64,000 bases of DNA from Sphagnum magellanicum (Eukaryota; Streptophyta; Sphagnopsida; Sphagnales; Sphagnaceae), in contig CM038923.1 in the NCBI GenBank assembly GCA_021904315.1, forward strand, positions 8,810,038 through 8,874,037. The letters run 5' to 3'. Every line of letters begins with the position of its first letter. Positions within the stretch are counted from its first letter, which is position 1. The position numbers were made by a program, and so were the translations under genes. Positions 9,711 to 22,431 of the stretch are shown here, piece by piece. The notes beneath the pieces were generated by a model that saw only the letters and a program-made list of their open reading frames with translations, was not told the DNA's origin and did not search any database.

Positions 9711-12699
9711 GATTGTCCTTATTAATGTAGCAATTTTAAAAAAAAATCAAGATTTTAGAATTAATTAAAAAAATTGATGTTTATAATATTAAAGATTTAT
9801 GCCATCATGTACAACATATTTTTTATTTATTTATGATTAAAATACAAATCAATTTGAACAAATATATATATTTTTTATAATTGATAGAACATGAAACTAA
9901 AACATAGTTTTTGAACCATGTGTCAAGACATTTAAAAACATGTTTTAATCATCAAAATTAGGTTTAAGGTTTTATCATTCTCCCACAATTGATCTTAATG
10001 TACATTCTTATCTAATTAATGAAACAATTAAAACAATAAAACTTTTAGGTTATACAAATTGTAACAATTAATTGAAGTTGAAGATTATGATCATTTTGAG
10101 ATGAAGGATTCTTATTATGTACCTTAATTGTGAAGGCACCCAATCCAACATGATATACATAAATTTTTATTTTTTATTTTTCTATTCTATTATTCTCATT
10201 ATGGTCTACCATAATATTCAAAAACATTAATATGAAAATCCTTAATGTGACATGTTTTAAGTTCAAAAACATTCATTTAGCAAAACAATACAATGTGACT
10301 ACATAAAAAAGGTCATTGTAGCTTGCTTTTACCCTGCCAAGGTTGGAAATAAACTTATATGTGGGATGAAGGTAGTAAATTTGTAGGTTTCATATAAACA
10401 TAGGTTATCATTGTTTAATGTTATTGTATACACTATTGATAATTGGTATTTTTTTATTAATATAAAATTACATATTCAAGGAAAAGAGGTTCTACAACCC
10501 TAATTTGAATATTTCAAATTTTTATAATCACTATAAAATGTAATAATTGAACAAATGTGCATATAACAACATTGGAAACATGATAATATGGATAATTTAG
10601 GTAAATCTTAAAGTTAAAGATTGAAATTTTGTCACAACCCTAGCCTTAGGTTCACAAACCTAGGTTAAGGCATGAAAGGGGAATGAGTTAGGGGAATGTT
10701 CTAGGATTAAAACAAATTCCCACAAGTGTGGGAGAATGAATCCAAACAATTTTTATGTTATTCCACATTGGGAATTGGAATCCTACAACATGCCAAAAAA
10801 TTGGGACAAAAATGCAAGTAGCAAAGTTATCCAAATTGGACATTTTTCAAATCATTAAAAAGGTTTTAAGGGGTACATATTGAAAATGGGTTCACATTTT
10901 CCATTTGAAGATTTAAAGTTCAAGTTATGGTCAAAGGTTAAGAGTTAAATTGACTTTTGCCACCCTAACTTTAGGCAATAATCACATCAAACCATTGCAA
11001 TTCACACAATTTAGTAAGGTGGAAAGTTATGAGTTCTTCCCAAATTTGAGCTATGATGTGTTTTGTGGATTGGGTTGTTCATGGTTCATTTGTGCACCAT
11101 TTTGGCTTCAATTTGCACAAATTACATTTTTTGTTCATGTGTACAAATTGACTTCACCTTAAACTCATGTTTGCATGTGAGTTTGTCATAATCCCATTTT
11201 GTTCAACTCCCATGCTTTCTTTCATTGTGGGAATTAAAGAGTGTGCCATGGGTTTTCATTTTGTTACAAAATTAAAACTCAACTATTCTTCTACCCTTGA
11301 TATCATTGAATAAATCTAATGGTGTGTCAAATTTAGTTGGGCCAAGATTTCAATTGAAAAGGTGTGGAATTTAATTTTTTTTTGACCCATTTATTTGGGG
11401 ATCATTGAATTTCAATGGTATTATGTACCATTATATAAGTTGATTTTTGGAGAAAAAATTAAAACTTTGTATTTGGAATAAATGCAATGAATCTATTACA
11501 AAAATTATGAAAAACAATTCATTGGGCCTTAACATTTGTAGCCATTAACCATTGAAGATGGTTTAAGATGGAAGCAAAGATGGAATTAATACATAATTTA
11601 ACCATTCAAAGGCCTCCAAAACCTCTTAATGGCAAATGCTAATATTAGTTTTTTGGTAGAAAAAACACCTTTAATGCCCCACATTTTTATCAAATTTCTA
11701 AAGTAATGCACATTATAATCAACTCCCACTTGCTTACTATGAGAAAACATCTTTTGCCATTGAAGCCTTGCATAATTGATAATGCCTCCCCATATTCAAC
11801 CTTATGTACTTGATTCATAGATCAAGTGATTTAGTATTATTTAAAATAATTGCATTCAAGGCTACTCCTTTTAAAATGGAAGCATCATAAAATATACATG
11901 CAAAAAATGAATGTCTTTGATTTTATCATGTGTCATGCATATATAAACATGAACTAACATCAATATTTGGTGAAAATTTGATATAAAAAAGGTGGTATGA
12001 TTGTATTAAATTTTTTAAAAAAATTACTTGCAAAAATTTGAAACAAATGAACCTAAAAGGTAGATCGAATGTAAATTCCAAATAAGATGAAAAATCATTC
12101 TTTGTTGATAAGTTAACAAAATGTATTCAATTGAATATTGTATATATTCAATTGAACATTGTATATATTTGGTTATGATTTTTAAAAAGTTATTTTGTTG
12201 AGGTGCCCATCAAAAAATTGTTTTACTTTTTATTTATTAAAACTTTTTTCACACATACTTTACATGTTTTCATTGTTAAAAGTAAATTTTAAAGTTTTTT
12301 TAATTTCAAAAAAATAAATTAAAAAATCAAAAATATTGAAATTCAATGCACAATAGTGAAAAACTATCTTGTTTTTTGTCATTCAAATGAAAACATTCAA
12401 TGTATATCAATTTTATATCATGAGTTTTTTCATTACTTTTAATGTATTCACATTCAACCTTGACAAAATAATTTAGTTTATTATGTTCATACCTTACAAA
12501 TGACCAAACTTCAAAAAATTGGTAACTTTGAAGCCAATAAACTTTGTTTTTAATGCAAGTTCATGATAATCTTCTAGAAATTTGATGTTAATTAACCATC
12601 CTAGTTTATGATTTTTTTTCAAAAAAGATAATGAAGATTTCCTTCCCTTTTTACATCATGTTTAAAAAATCCTAATCATCATTCCACATCACAATGGCA
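9711..12699. other. AT-rich stretch, no gene recognised
   Basis: The region is very rich in A and T and stop codons. A 24-bp tandem doublet with core TTCAATTGAA lies at about 12124-12170. The part from 10630 to 11330 is less AT-rich and holds a 70-codon frame (10950-11162) of no recognisable family. Its text (a TGTGGGAGAATGAAT-type tract, a later GGGAATT..AGTG tract) has the feel of an old LTR, but I see no second copy and no ends. Confidence 0.3.
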
Positions 12700-14490
12700 A
12701 GACGTTTGGTTTGAAAAAGGGCAAAAAAGGAATTAGGATTCATCTAATCCTTGTGGCACAAAACATTAACAATCAATAAATGAAGAACAAAAGCGAATTC
12801 AAAGCTTGACATTTCATGCTACAACTTAAACATTTCAAAAACTATCATGCACAGATTTTGGGAGTGTGAAAAACTATGCAGAGCTTAAACTTGGTCACTA
12901 ACTTGTATGTATTGGTTGAGGTATCCCCGTGCATGTAAAGACAATGGAAAGGGCTACAAATGAAACATTGCCTATTTAACAAAAGGTTGCCCTAGATAAT
13001 TCAACAATTTAAATCAATTTAGACTTTGTTTCATGGTATCACAATTTGGTTCATATGGATTGAGAAGAAAAGATTTTAACTATAATAATTATAGGTGGAC
13101 AAATAAGAAGCTTGCAAAATTGGTGTTTTTAGGCAAAGGAATACCACTCACCTAATGTCACAAATGTAGTTTTATTATACATAATAACCAAAAAAACTTT
13201 ACATTATTGATCAACTATCAAAACATTACAAAAATTTGAACATCTTTTTGTGGAATGAAGTGTGTTCAGAATAATGGTTGCGTAATCTTGATATGTTGAA
13301 CACAATCCCATGTAAATGGTGCAAAAAAGAGTATAGGACATTTTCATCACAAAATGGGCATGAAACATCAATGGTGCATGAAATCAAGTTTCTTGTCAAA
13401 TGTGAAGGGCAATTGCTCAATGAAACATGCTTCCTTTTGAGCCTTCTTAGAGGCCTACACATTCACTTGGACATATCTAAATTCAAATGTGTTATTTTAT
13501 CTATTGTCTTCAGCTTGGTGCAAGGACATCCTACACATCAACTAACTGCATGAAATAACTCCCACCCTTGGTAAAAATATAATTAAATACTGCTGAGAGA
13601 TTAGATAATCCATCGCCTTTTGTAACCAGTTGCAATCTACCACATCATCATGGCAAAAATTCTCACTGCTATTTAAGCAATCAAAAATAGTTACCCAAAG
13701 TACCAGGTTTAGTTATTATTTCAATGTTTGCACCTGGGCTGGATGTACTTAAACTTGTTCACATTGACCCAAAATTTGCTTTAAATTGACAATTGTTTGC
13801 ATATTAATCTAGCTTGACCCTGATGTTTGCACTGTCTGACGTTTGTTTTTTTTGGGTGTCTACTTTATCTTGGTTTTTCCCTTGAAACTTGAACGCTTTC
13901 TATAAAATAATCTAATGTATATTCTAAGCAAGTACTTTTGTGCAACTTAATTGTGGAACGTGCTACCTAGATCAGACTTTCATTGACAAAATAAAAATGA
14001 ATTTCATCAATGTAGAATAATAACACTAACCAAAATTTGAAAGAAAAAGAAGATCTCCTTTGTCAAAACAAGAACATGTACATAGGAGATATATTGAATA
14101 TTTGCCTGCTAAATCAAATTCATGTGATAGTCCTTGTTTCTCATTTAGAATTTAAAGAAAAGTACTTATGTATTGAATGCGCTGCAAAGCCAGGACTAGA
14201 TGGGCAAGGAAGAATCCTTATTTATTTTGGATGTGTAGTGTAAATGGAGGCTTGAAATCATCTCGTCCCAATAAAACTCCAAAAAGACAACCCTAGAACT
14301 CTAACTTCTGGATCTCTAAAATTAGAGTAAAATGGAGTGAATGACATTGTATTGTTCTGGGAAATTCTGTTTAGATTTGGAATTGGCACTAGCCAAGTGT
14401 ATATTAAATAGTCTCTAATGAGAACTAGGTATACTGCTATTTAGTTTATACTAAGGCTCTAAAGCTCTAGACCAGTTGTAGGCCTCAGAG
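12700..14490. other. intergenic stretch, no gene recognised
   Basis: Overlapping frames are open on both strands at 13226-13553. The plus frame contains CKWCKKEYRTFSSQNGH, which has a zinc-finger-like C..C...H look but no second His at the right distance. I treat this as chance. No repeats or tRNA boxes were seen. Confidence 0.3.
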
Positions 14491-14807
14491 TTGATTGGCC
14501 TTGTCTACCAAGGCAAGTACATTGTGTTTAGATTCATTATAGAGTATAGTAGCTTAAGGGATTTTGGCCCCTGGGTAATAGGTCTATTTTTATACAAGGA
14601 TTTTTGAAAGATGATATTTTGGCTTGTGTTGAAACTTGAGATTAGTTATAGAGTAATAATATCTTGAAGGATTTTGGTTTCCTTTAGAGGATTGTTTGAA
14701 GATTATGTTTTTGCATGGTGAAATATTTGAGTTTCCATAATTCTTCTTTTGCATTAAGATACTTTCTAATGTAAATGGCAAGGCCACAGTGTGACACACC
14801 CCTTGCT
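14491..14807. repeat. dispersed repeat of about 320 bp, copy 1 (inverted partner at 50.5 kb)
   Basis: The reverse complement of this stretch matches 50524-50844 along its full length, at about nine bases in ten by eye. Similarity stops sharply at both ends (GGCCTTG...ACCAAGG on one side, CCCCTTGCT on the other). One frame stays open in both copies with a shared peptide (NSNISPCKNIIF), which follows from the shared nucleotides and is not evidence of a gene. The class is unknown: a solo LTR, a TRIM or a MITE would all fit the length. Confidence 0.8.
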
Positions 14808-14829
14808 TAGATGTAAGTTGCAAATTTCT

Positions 14830-16600
14830 TTGGAAAGAGCTTTATGTTCTTCTAGTTTATACTAATTAGCCTCGAAGCACAACTTAACTGCAGCAAATAT
14901 TAGCATGTCAAATGATTAAGGTCCCATAGTTAATGCCATTTCAGGCCTGTTGCACAATGTAAGTTGTAACTCTTTGATACTAGATCTATTAAGTGCAGCA
15001 CTCATTAATCTGTGCACGACTGAGTAAAAAAATAAAATTGAGTTGGGTGTGTTTATAATTCACAGGCATTTACATTTGGCATGTGCAAAATAATAATAAT
15101 AAATAGACTATTATTAATAATAGTGCTGCTGCAATATTTCAGTGTGCAATATGGCTAATTCTAGCTCCACAAATCATCAGTTGCAGATCATCCACAGAAA
15201 TTATTCAATATTTTAAGTTTAAATTATGAGAATTAAATTTCATTAGCTGCTGACCATCTACTAGCTAGTTGGTCTAATTCTCAAGCATCACCATCATGAT
15301 TAATTATCAGCTGATGGGTATTTGTTTTTTATTAAATGGTCACCAGTTCACAGCTCCAGGTGCTGATGATGCATTAGTTTAGTTGATCTGAGACTAGGAG
15401 TCAGAGTATGAGCACTATTTTGTTTCCAACTTGGTGAGGTTGCTCAAGTGGCAATCATCTATATAAGTATATTAATTAGCCAAATTTGGCAATATTCAAA
15501 ACATAAAAGTAAAATATTGTTTAAAATTTAAAAAAAATTTCTTGGAGAATCTTTAGAAAAAACAGGGAATTAGTTACAGAATCTTTTTTTTCCAAAATAT
15601 TTTTGGCTAAATGGCGAAAATTGCCCACTGGAAAAAATCACTGCGGAGGAGTAGTACGAGCTAGCTAATAAGACCCCGCCTTTTCATGCAATTTTACAGC
15701 TGATAGATCTGCGAATTCAAATGAGATCAATTCACTGGGGACAACAACATATGTATTCCACGTTTGAAGCTGCAGCTGGTTCGATCACTAGTGCAGTCGT
15801 GTGAAGTTCGACATCCTGAGATCTTTGCATTTTGATGATGTAGTAGTCGCATCAGCTGCTGGAGTACTTGCTAGCTAGCTAGCTATGTTCGATTTCATGC
15901 AATTAATTCTTTTACTGCAGACCTAGAATTAGCAGTCTAGATTGATTGCGAAGTTTTTAGCGGTGAATTATTAACTTATCGATCTCACAGTTTTTTTGGC
16001 TCTGCCTTTCAGGGTAGAAACATTGGGACGCACCCAGCGACTGCGGCCAAAGTTTGCTATCCCAGCATTCTATAAGGGTCTGTGGAGTGTATTATAGAAA
16101 CATTTTCAGCATAACTAGTGAAGGATCATCCACTTGGGCTTCACCATGCTAACCACCATGTGTTTCATACTTTAGTGTGTTGAATTTTTATCATTCTTAT
16201 GAATGTCATTTACAGGGCAGAACCATTCTGGGACGAGCCGCTGACTCGAGTTTACAGCTGAATTAACAAAACATAAGGAAAGCTCTCCAAGGAATCGTGG
16301 GACCAATATTTCAATAATGGTAAATATCTGAATTTTCCCATTGTGAAACTGAGGAATCATAGTATTTTCCCATTGTCAAAGAAGCCAATTTCATGTTTGC
16401 ATAGGGGAAATTCAAGCTCTTCTTGTTGGTTCCACACCCTGGAATCCTAAAAAAGTTTCTTGTGTGCAGTTGTAAGCAGAGCGATGTATAAATTGATGGT
16501 ACTTTGATGATTTATTAGAACTGAAATGTTGCTGCCTGCAGCTTCTGCACATGAGCGACAGATCAGTCCCGGATCAAGTTGACATCAAACATAAATGAAT
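14830..16600. other. downstream flank of the LBD island, no gene recognised
   Basis: Base composition rises toward GC balance from about 15150. Runs of GCTAGC appear (15870-15885). A weak relative of the 500-550 repeat occurs at 15448-15490. No coding region could be supported. Confidence 0.3.
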
Positions 16601-19522
16601 ATTAAGCTGCCGCAGATCATCTAGCTACTACTGGAGTGCAGCAAACTTCGTGCCTGCAACACTAAAAATCTATGACCTCTTTTGGCATCAGATACGCCCG
16701 GGTACTGGTAATATTACAGCAAAGTTCAGGAGAAAACCACACCAGCTAGCTAGGTTGTGTTTGTCTTCATCCCCGCGTGCAGTAACAGACAGTAAGTACT
16801 GTCGGAACTGGATGGCGAGTTACAATGTTCTATACTGTCCGTGGAAGCATCAACTCATGTGCCGGGCAGATCATGTGGATACGCACGTCTGGGCAAGAGC
16901 AAAAACTCTCCAGGTACTCACTCACGAAAGCAATATGATTATATTTCGGATAGCTCATGTGCAGCTCGGAACCCCAGAAAGCTCGTGTTTTTATCAGAGT
17001 TGAAGCAGCTAATATTCTTCCCGCGTATGCAAAAACCTCCCCCGCGGGCGCTTGATGAGACTGGTTAATACCATTATCAATAACAAGAGTGCTAGTCCCT
17101 TCCGTTGCGTAGACAAAAGACGAACCGTACAGTTATCTCAAACGGCCTGCTGGTGCAGGTGATCACTTCTTCAAAGGCTCCAATATTCACGGACAATTGT
17201 AAGAAGCAATATCTTGGTTCATCAAACAGACAGACAGACAGAGCTGCGAATACAGTCGAGACTGTGATTAGAGCTCTGTATATAATATGTCTACCAGTGA
17301 TCTGTATGTTCTACAAGTTTGATCACAATATGAGTACAGCTGCACAGACACCCAGTCAATATGTACAGAATTATATCACAGTGCTGCGCAACAACGCAAA
17401 AAAGAAAATTCTATATTTCTAATCAATCAAGGACTTCGAAGCCGATCTCCAGCAATGAACCCATTCTCGCAAAGCCACATGTAATGTGCATGCATGCACA
17501 AACAATCTGGAAAAAAATTCTTATAAGAATGCGTGTTAATAAAAAAATGGCCCTTGGGAGGCAATTGCCGGGCGGGGATCGTGGATCATGTGTATCCAAG
17601 CTGTTGGACGCAGCTAGCTCTTTGGGTGGAGCTCTTCAGGCGAGTTCACAGGCTAGTACCTCACAGATCCATTCAGCATGTGACCACGTGAACAGCAAAC
17701 AAAGCAACCTCGACATCATGACTATGTGGAGCTAGCTCAAGTACGTATCTAGAGTCCTATCTTATACTCGCAACTACTGCACAGCTCAGGGCTCTCCCTG
17801 CTTACTGAGAAAACCTCCATGAGTATGATCCCGGGGATCAAGTCCGGAAGCAACTCATGTATTCCAAATTAGATGCTCTCGGCATTAATGATGGGATTCG
17901 TCAGAAGAAGATTGCAGGGAGTAGGCCCAGACTGGGTGTACACGGAATCTAAACATCAATCAGATCAATTGCAGGATTCTAGAATCTCTACTGGAATTGC
18001 AAAACCATAGAATTCGTATCCAGCTGGCTGTCGGTCTCAGCAGCTGAGATCTGTGAATCAAATCCAGTCTAGACAGATTGATTACTTTCTCGACGTAGAT
18101 GCTCTGCAGTAGACTAGAAAGCACGAAGAAGGCGAAGTGTCGAACGGTGCAAGCTGTTCCCATCTGAAGGACATCATGCTGCAACGGTCTGTGACCGACG
18201 CGGTAACCCCTGATGACGGAGAACGAGAATTATCCAGTACTACACCACTCCACTCTTTCTTCGTGCGACTCCCGAATTGAGCACAGTTGCAGTAGTCCTA
18301 GGGAGCAGCAGATCAAAACAGGAAACTGATCCGCACCTAGTTGACAAGCAGCTGTGGGTCCAATCTAGATCTAAAGCACAACCTCTCGACTTGTAGCTCA
18401 ACATTCTGAACGGTTGTCAGATTCAACCAAAGAGTCGGGGCCCAGTTGATCGGGTTTGTTCAAGGTCCTCGCGACGGGACGTCATCAGGACTCAGAACGT
18501 CGTCGATTACGAAGCTTGTCAAGGGACCCCATGACAGAGTCATCCCTTGGACATCGTCATTGCTTGATCTGAATTCATGGGAGTGAAAACAGCAGCAGAT
18601 ATGATCACATCTCTGCTTCTGTTCACAGCTTCGTCGATAATCCACCCGCGTTGTTCCACAACTGATCAGACGTAACACTAACCATATGCTGAATGCGTTG
18701 GACAATTCCTTGGAAAAATTTCCAGCTAGCCGCCTTCTAATTAATTTGCCCAAATCATCCGCCGTCTCCCTTCCTAATGTGTGAGAAACTCCCAACTTGT
18801 GGAAACCCACTTTCATGCATTCTTCGACCCGTGCAGATACGTACCGCTCGCGGGAAGAAAACTCCCGAAGAGAACCTGGCACTGGAGCTGCTCCTGAGAT
18901 ACAAGTTCAACTGGTCCTATATCTTTTGCTACGTATTTTGACTAAATCCCTGGTCTATCATGCGAGTATCTAAGATTTTGCAACATCACTTGATGAATTG
19001 ATCCCAGCTTCTCCGCCGCTGCTCTACACAGATATCCATGTAACAAGGAGACTCCAGTACTAAAGCATGAACTGCAAAATGCAATAACCCACGCACATGA
19101 GGAGCAGCTTGCAATATGACGACGAGTGGTCTCGGTCCGATTGTAGATTTTCCGGCTCCACCGGGCGCAGCATCTGCTCGCGGTTGCAGCGGTAAACCCA
19201 ATATTCCTGGCAGCTGCAGGAAGAGGCAGCATCTCTATACATGTATCAGGGGATGCATGGGCCAACATGACGACAGTCCACCAGTAGGATGATGATCGCA
19301 TCAGTAAAATGAAGGACTCACAAAGAAACTAGTGCATCCTGCACACACAAGGAGCTCTGATTCCATTTGTGGGAAAAATTGTCTAACTTTACCTCCAAGA
19401 ATAGACTTAAAAACGCAAGTAACAGGGAATTGTGCAACACAGGGAGTTTTGCAGCATTCCTTCCCAAGGAACGAGCCTCGCAAGGAAAGTTCAATTATGT
19501 CATCTAGAAGGGCAAGTACTGT
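16601..19522. other. GC-balanced region 3' of the LBD gene, no protein supported
   Basis: Several frames of 100-140 codons are open here on both strands (for example 16650-17003 plus and 18460-18882 minus). They overlap in conflicting frames, match no family I know and carry no motif. The better GC content alone lengthens chance frames. The stretch may include the 3' untranslated region of the LBD transcript or a non-coding transcript. A short CAGA run lies near 17227. Confidence 0.35.
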
Positions 19523-19616
19523 GAACCAATGTCAAAGGGGAAGTTGGTAAGTTTTCCACTGCTTGGAAAGCAGCACCTATTGGAGGATTCAACGAATTTC
19601 CCTTTGACATTGGTTC
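19523..19616. ncRNA. 94-nt foldback, possible small-RNA precursor
   Basis: The 5' arm (GAACCAATGTCAAAGGGGAA, 19523-19542) pairs with the 3' arm (TTCCCTTTGACATTGGTTC, 19598-19616) with a single bulged G. A further GTTG/CAAC pairing and a small TTTCC/GGAAA hairpin (about 19554-19568) lie in the loop. Length and arm pairing are in the range of a plant miRNA precursor. The arms match no miRNA family I can recall, and very high pairing would also suit a short foldback transposon. It lies about 190 bases past the LBD stop codon, so it may be in that gene's 3' untranslated region. Expression is unknown. Confidence 0.35.
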
Positions 19617-19803
19617 TAAGTAAGAGGGACTTCTAACAGGGATATCTGAGAGCTTTCCCACATTGCACAGAGGGAGTTGTACCGAAACTCCTTGTGTATA
19701 CAAAACAAACAAACATACATAAAATCTTGCAGACGCGGTGGCTAAGGACGACGACGTACCCACAAGCCTAGCTAGCTTGTGTTGTAGTTCTGCACGCGGT
19801 AGA

Positions 19804-20541
19804 TCATTGGGGAGACGTATGTCTTCCACCGCCTCCACTATGATCGCCACCCGCTCCTCCTGTTCGACTTGATGAATACGATCCTGCTAATGAACCATGA
19901 GCACGAGCTCCATGACTCTGCAAACCGAGCGCAGCCAGACCAGCGTCGTAAGAGCCTCCTCCGACTCTCGCAAGCTCCATGATCTGTTCTCTCGTCAGCT
20001 GTGGCGGCTCTCTTGCCAGATCTATGAGCTGCTCTCTCGTCAAAAGCTGAGCCGCCTGCTGTTCCCCACGAGATTGATTTCCCTGAGATAATACCATTGC
20101 GATGCCCTGCAAGGAAGAGGAATGGCCGGCTCCAGCTTGTGATCCCTGATGAGGCGGTACTCCTACAGCTACTTGCATCGGCCCGCAGGCGGCACCTGCA
20201 GCTGAGTATCTGGCCAAATCTGAATGTGCGATTGCTAGCTCATTTTGCAGTTGGGCAACTTGTCTTTGCAACAAAGAGATGGCTCCCACACATCCATACA
20301 CGGGGTCTTTCACTCGTGCATCTGCCTCATATGCCAGAGAATTCACAGCATCCTCTCGTTGATGCGGAGAAAGCTCGTTCAGTAGCTTGGTGATGTTGCT
20401 AGCTCCAAAAATCTTGTGAACATTGGCAAATTTTTGAGGCTGGTCCGGTGGAAAGTAAGGCGCAAACACGCATTCCGATGTGCACTTTCTCCTCAAAAAC
20501 TTGCACGCTGCACAGGGAGAAGAGCTCGAAGACGACGCCAT
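19804..20541 (-). CDS. LBD: LOB-domain (LBD/ASL) class I transcription factor
   Basis: A 245-residue plant-specific DNA-binding protein, in one uninterrupted frame from ATG 20541 to the stop at 19804. Residues 10-24 form the LOB zinc-finger-like block C-x2-C-x6-C-x3-C (C10, C13, C20, C24). The GAS block follows (FAPYFPPDQ at 26-34, FGAS at 45-48), then DPVYGCVG (79-86). The class I leucine-zipper-like repeat L-x6-L-x3-L-x6-L is exact (L91, L98, L102, L109). These are the complete parts of a working class I LBD. The variable tail (110-245) is rich in Gln, Ala, Gly and Ser and carries two spaced copies of a helix-like motif, LTREQLIDLAR (167-177) and LTREQIMELAR (182-192). This start is the natural one because the LOB block begins ten residues in. 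LBD proteins act in the nucleus in organ-boundary and meristem development; this member's role cannot be told. No intron breaks the coding frame. Subgroup not resolved. Confidence 0.95.
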   Translation of the reverse strand: MASSSSSSPCAACKFLRRKCTSECVFAPYFPPDQPQKFANVHKIFGASNITKLLNELSPHQREDAVNSLAYEADARVKDPVYGCVGAISLLQRQVAQLQNELAIAHSDLARYSAAGAACGPMQVAVGVPPHQGSQAGAGHSSSLQGIAMVLSQGNQSRGEQQAAQLLTREQLIDLAREPPQLTREQIMELARVGGGSYDAGLAALGLQSHGARAHGSLAGSYSSSRTGGAGGDHSGGGGRHTSPQ

Positions 20542-22431
20542 AACGTGCCTGCCTGCAGGTTCGTCTAGTGCCCTAGCTGCTAGTCAGCTCCAACTTCGAG
20601 ACTTTCCTAACTACACTAATCCCGAGAACTCAACCCCGCGTGTCCTAGCATCACCAGGTCTGAAGCTCGATCATCCTCCTCTCAAGATTCCCTCGCGTCA
20701 CACGTGCACGATGCTGCAACAGATCTACAGCAAGGAGATGTTGGGACTATGTCAAAGAGGAATGCTTGCTAAAACACTTGAATCAAATTACGAGCTCCTT
20801 CTTCCCGGGTGCGCTGCAAGATCTGTAGGTCTAGAAAACTGGAGTCTAAGAAAAGCGGCTACCCTGCAGGACACAACCTGTCTGCAGTACTGCGTCATCC
20901 TTGCTTGTTTATGCACATTAAAAACCGCGACTAACTGCTGCAGCAAACACGGCTGTTTCGCTGCAGCTGTTGCAAACAGCTAATGCAACACAACAGGCGG
21001 CGATGTGCAGCAGAAATCAAGCAGCAGGCAACAGATTACCCTCATGATAATCGAGCGAGAAAGCAGCGAAAACGACCCCCGCTCCTCCCCGCCCCCAAAA
21101 AAACGCACCGCTTGCAAGGCCAAACTCGAAACTGATCAGAACCCTGACCTTCCAAACAAACAAATCCACACAACGCCGCCGACAAAAACGCGTGCCGTGT
21201 GCAGATCCGTCTGCAGCAAGACAAGTTCCCGCCGCTCAAACCTCTACATAAAAAGCGAACGCACCCTTGGTACACCCAACCTAATCTGCAGGTACTACAG
21301 TGACTACCATAATCACGTCCATGACCACGACGAGTGGCAAACTTGCGAACTAGTTGCTGTTAAACTATCCTACAAAACTGCTGCAAGCATATGGCCTTTT
21401 TTGCTGCTATCGCGAAAAAACATCCTTCAAAATCAGCAACAAGTAGCTTGCGGGCATCATCGACGAGTCCTTGCTGCACGGCAACCCCCGGCAGCGGGGC
21501 TAGCTAGCTAGCTTAGCTCCCCGGCGCTCTTCAGCAAGAACCCAAAATCCTCCTCCTCACCAAGCTACAAGAAGAAGCAGCGAGCAATGCGAGTCGAAGA
21601 GAGACGGGGCTATCCAAAACCCATATGCAGGGGGACGACTAGCTAGGGCGCACCACCCAGCCTTTTCTTTCTGGCGGCACCACTAACTCCTAGGGCAAAA
21701 CAAAAAGCGAAAACGCAGGGCCACGATCATGCCTAGCTAGCTAGCTAGATCATCCCGAAGTTCTCTCTCTCCTCACGCCGGCGTGCACCCACCACCCGTA
21801 AATAGTCGTGTTTTCTCTGTGCTTTTTCTTTACTATCTAGCTGCTATTCCGGGGCTGTCCTTTAATTGTTTTTCTTTCTCTAGTTCACCTTTTATTAATC
21901 CACCGGCGACGTCTCCGCTTCTTCTGAGTCTTTGGTTATCAATGGAATTCCCAAGTAAACCTAGCCTAGCTACCTCGCCATCCAATAAATTTCCTCACGT
22001 GACGTCCAGGATTCCTTCCATCGCAGCTAAGCTACGAAAGAATGAAAGAAATACCCTCCAATTCGGCCAATGGCCGCCGTCCGTTGTCGTCACCGGAAGC
22101 TGCTGCTGCTGTAATTGGTAGCCCCAAGTACCCCCACCACAGTTGGCGTCTACTCACTGACTCACTGACTCACCCCAGTTAGCTAGCGTATTTGGCATCC
22201 GCGTGGCATCGGCGAAGTGCGGCCCCCCGAGCTGGTTTTGGGGTCGGCCCAGTTGCGGCCTGCAGGTGGAACACAAGCTAACTAGGGTCCCACACCAGGG
22301 CCACCCGCATGTTTAGCTAGCTAGGCCGCCACCTAAAAACCTGGCCAGAATTTTGTAGTGTATCTGGATATACTCTTACAAAGCGTACTACCGTATGGCC
22401 ACTAGGCTTTACATTGTACATGAAGGGTGGG
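20542..22431 (-). promoter_or_regulatory. 5' flank and presumed promoter/leader of the LBD gene
   Basis: This is the GC-richest part of the window, with repeated GCTAGC runs (about 21498-21513, 21732-21749, 22315-22324), a GAGTCAGT-type microsatellite (22155-22173) and a CT-rich tract (21760-21777). A CCTGCAG just upstream of the start (about 20555) could be a 3' splice site of a leader intron. No clear TATA box was found. Long plus-strand frames (20480-20983, 21005-21511) look like chance openness. Confidence 0.4.

Noticed and set aside
13226-13553. Possible C2H2-like finger (CKWCKKEYRTFSSQNGH)
   Set aside because: Only one His is at a plausible distance, and the same DNA is open on the minus strand. 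Not enough to call a finger.
14590-14823. Conserved protein shared with 50476-50766
   Set aside because: The shared peptide simply reflects the near-identical repeat copies; there are no domain features and no independent evidence of coding.
16650-19301. Frames of 100-140 codons on both strands 3' of the LBD gene
   Set aside because: They overlap one another in conflicting frames, have no motifs and no family resemblance. Better explained by base composition.
20480-21511. Two plus-strand frames of 167-168 codons antisense to and upstream of the LBD gene
   Set aside because: The first overlaps the LBD start on the other strand and both lie in GC-richer sequence where long chance frames are common. 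No domains were seen.
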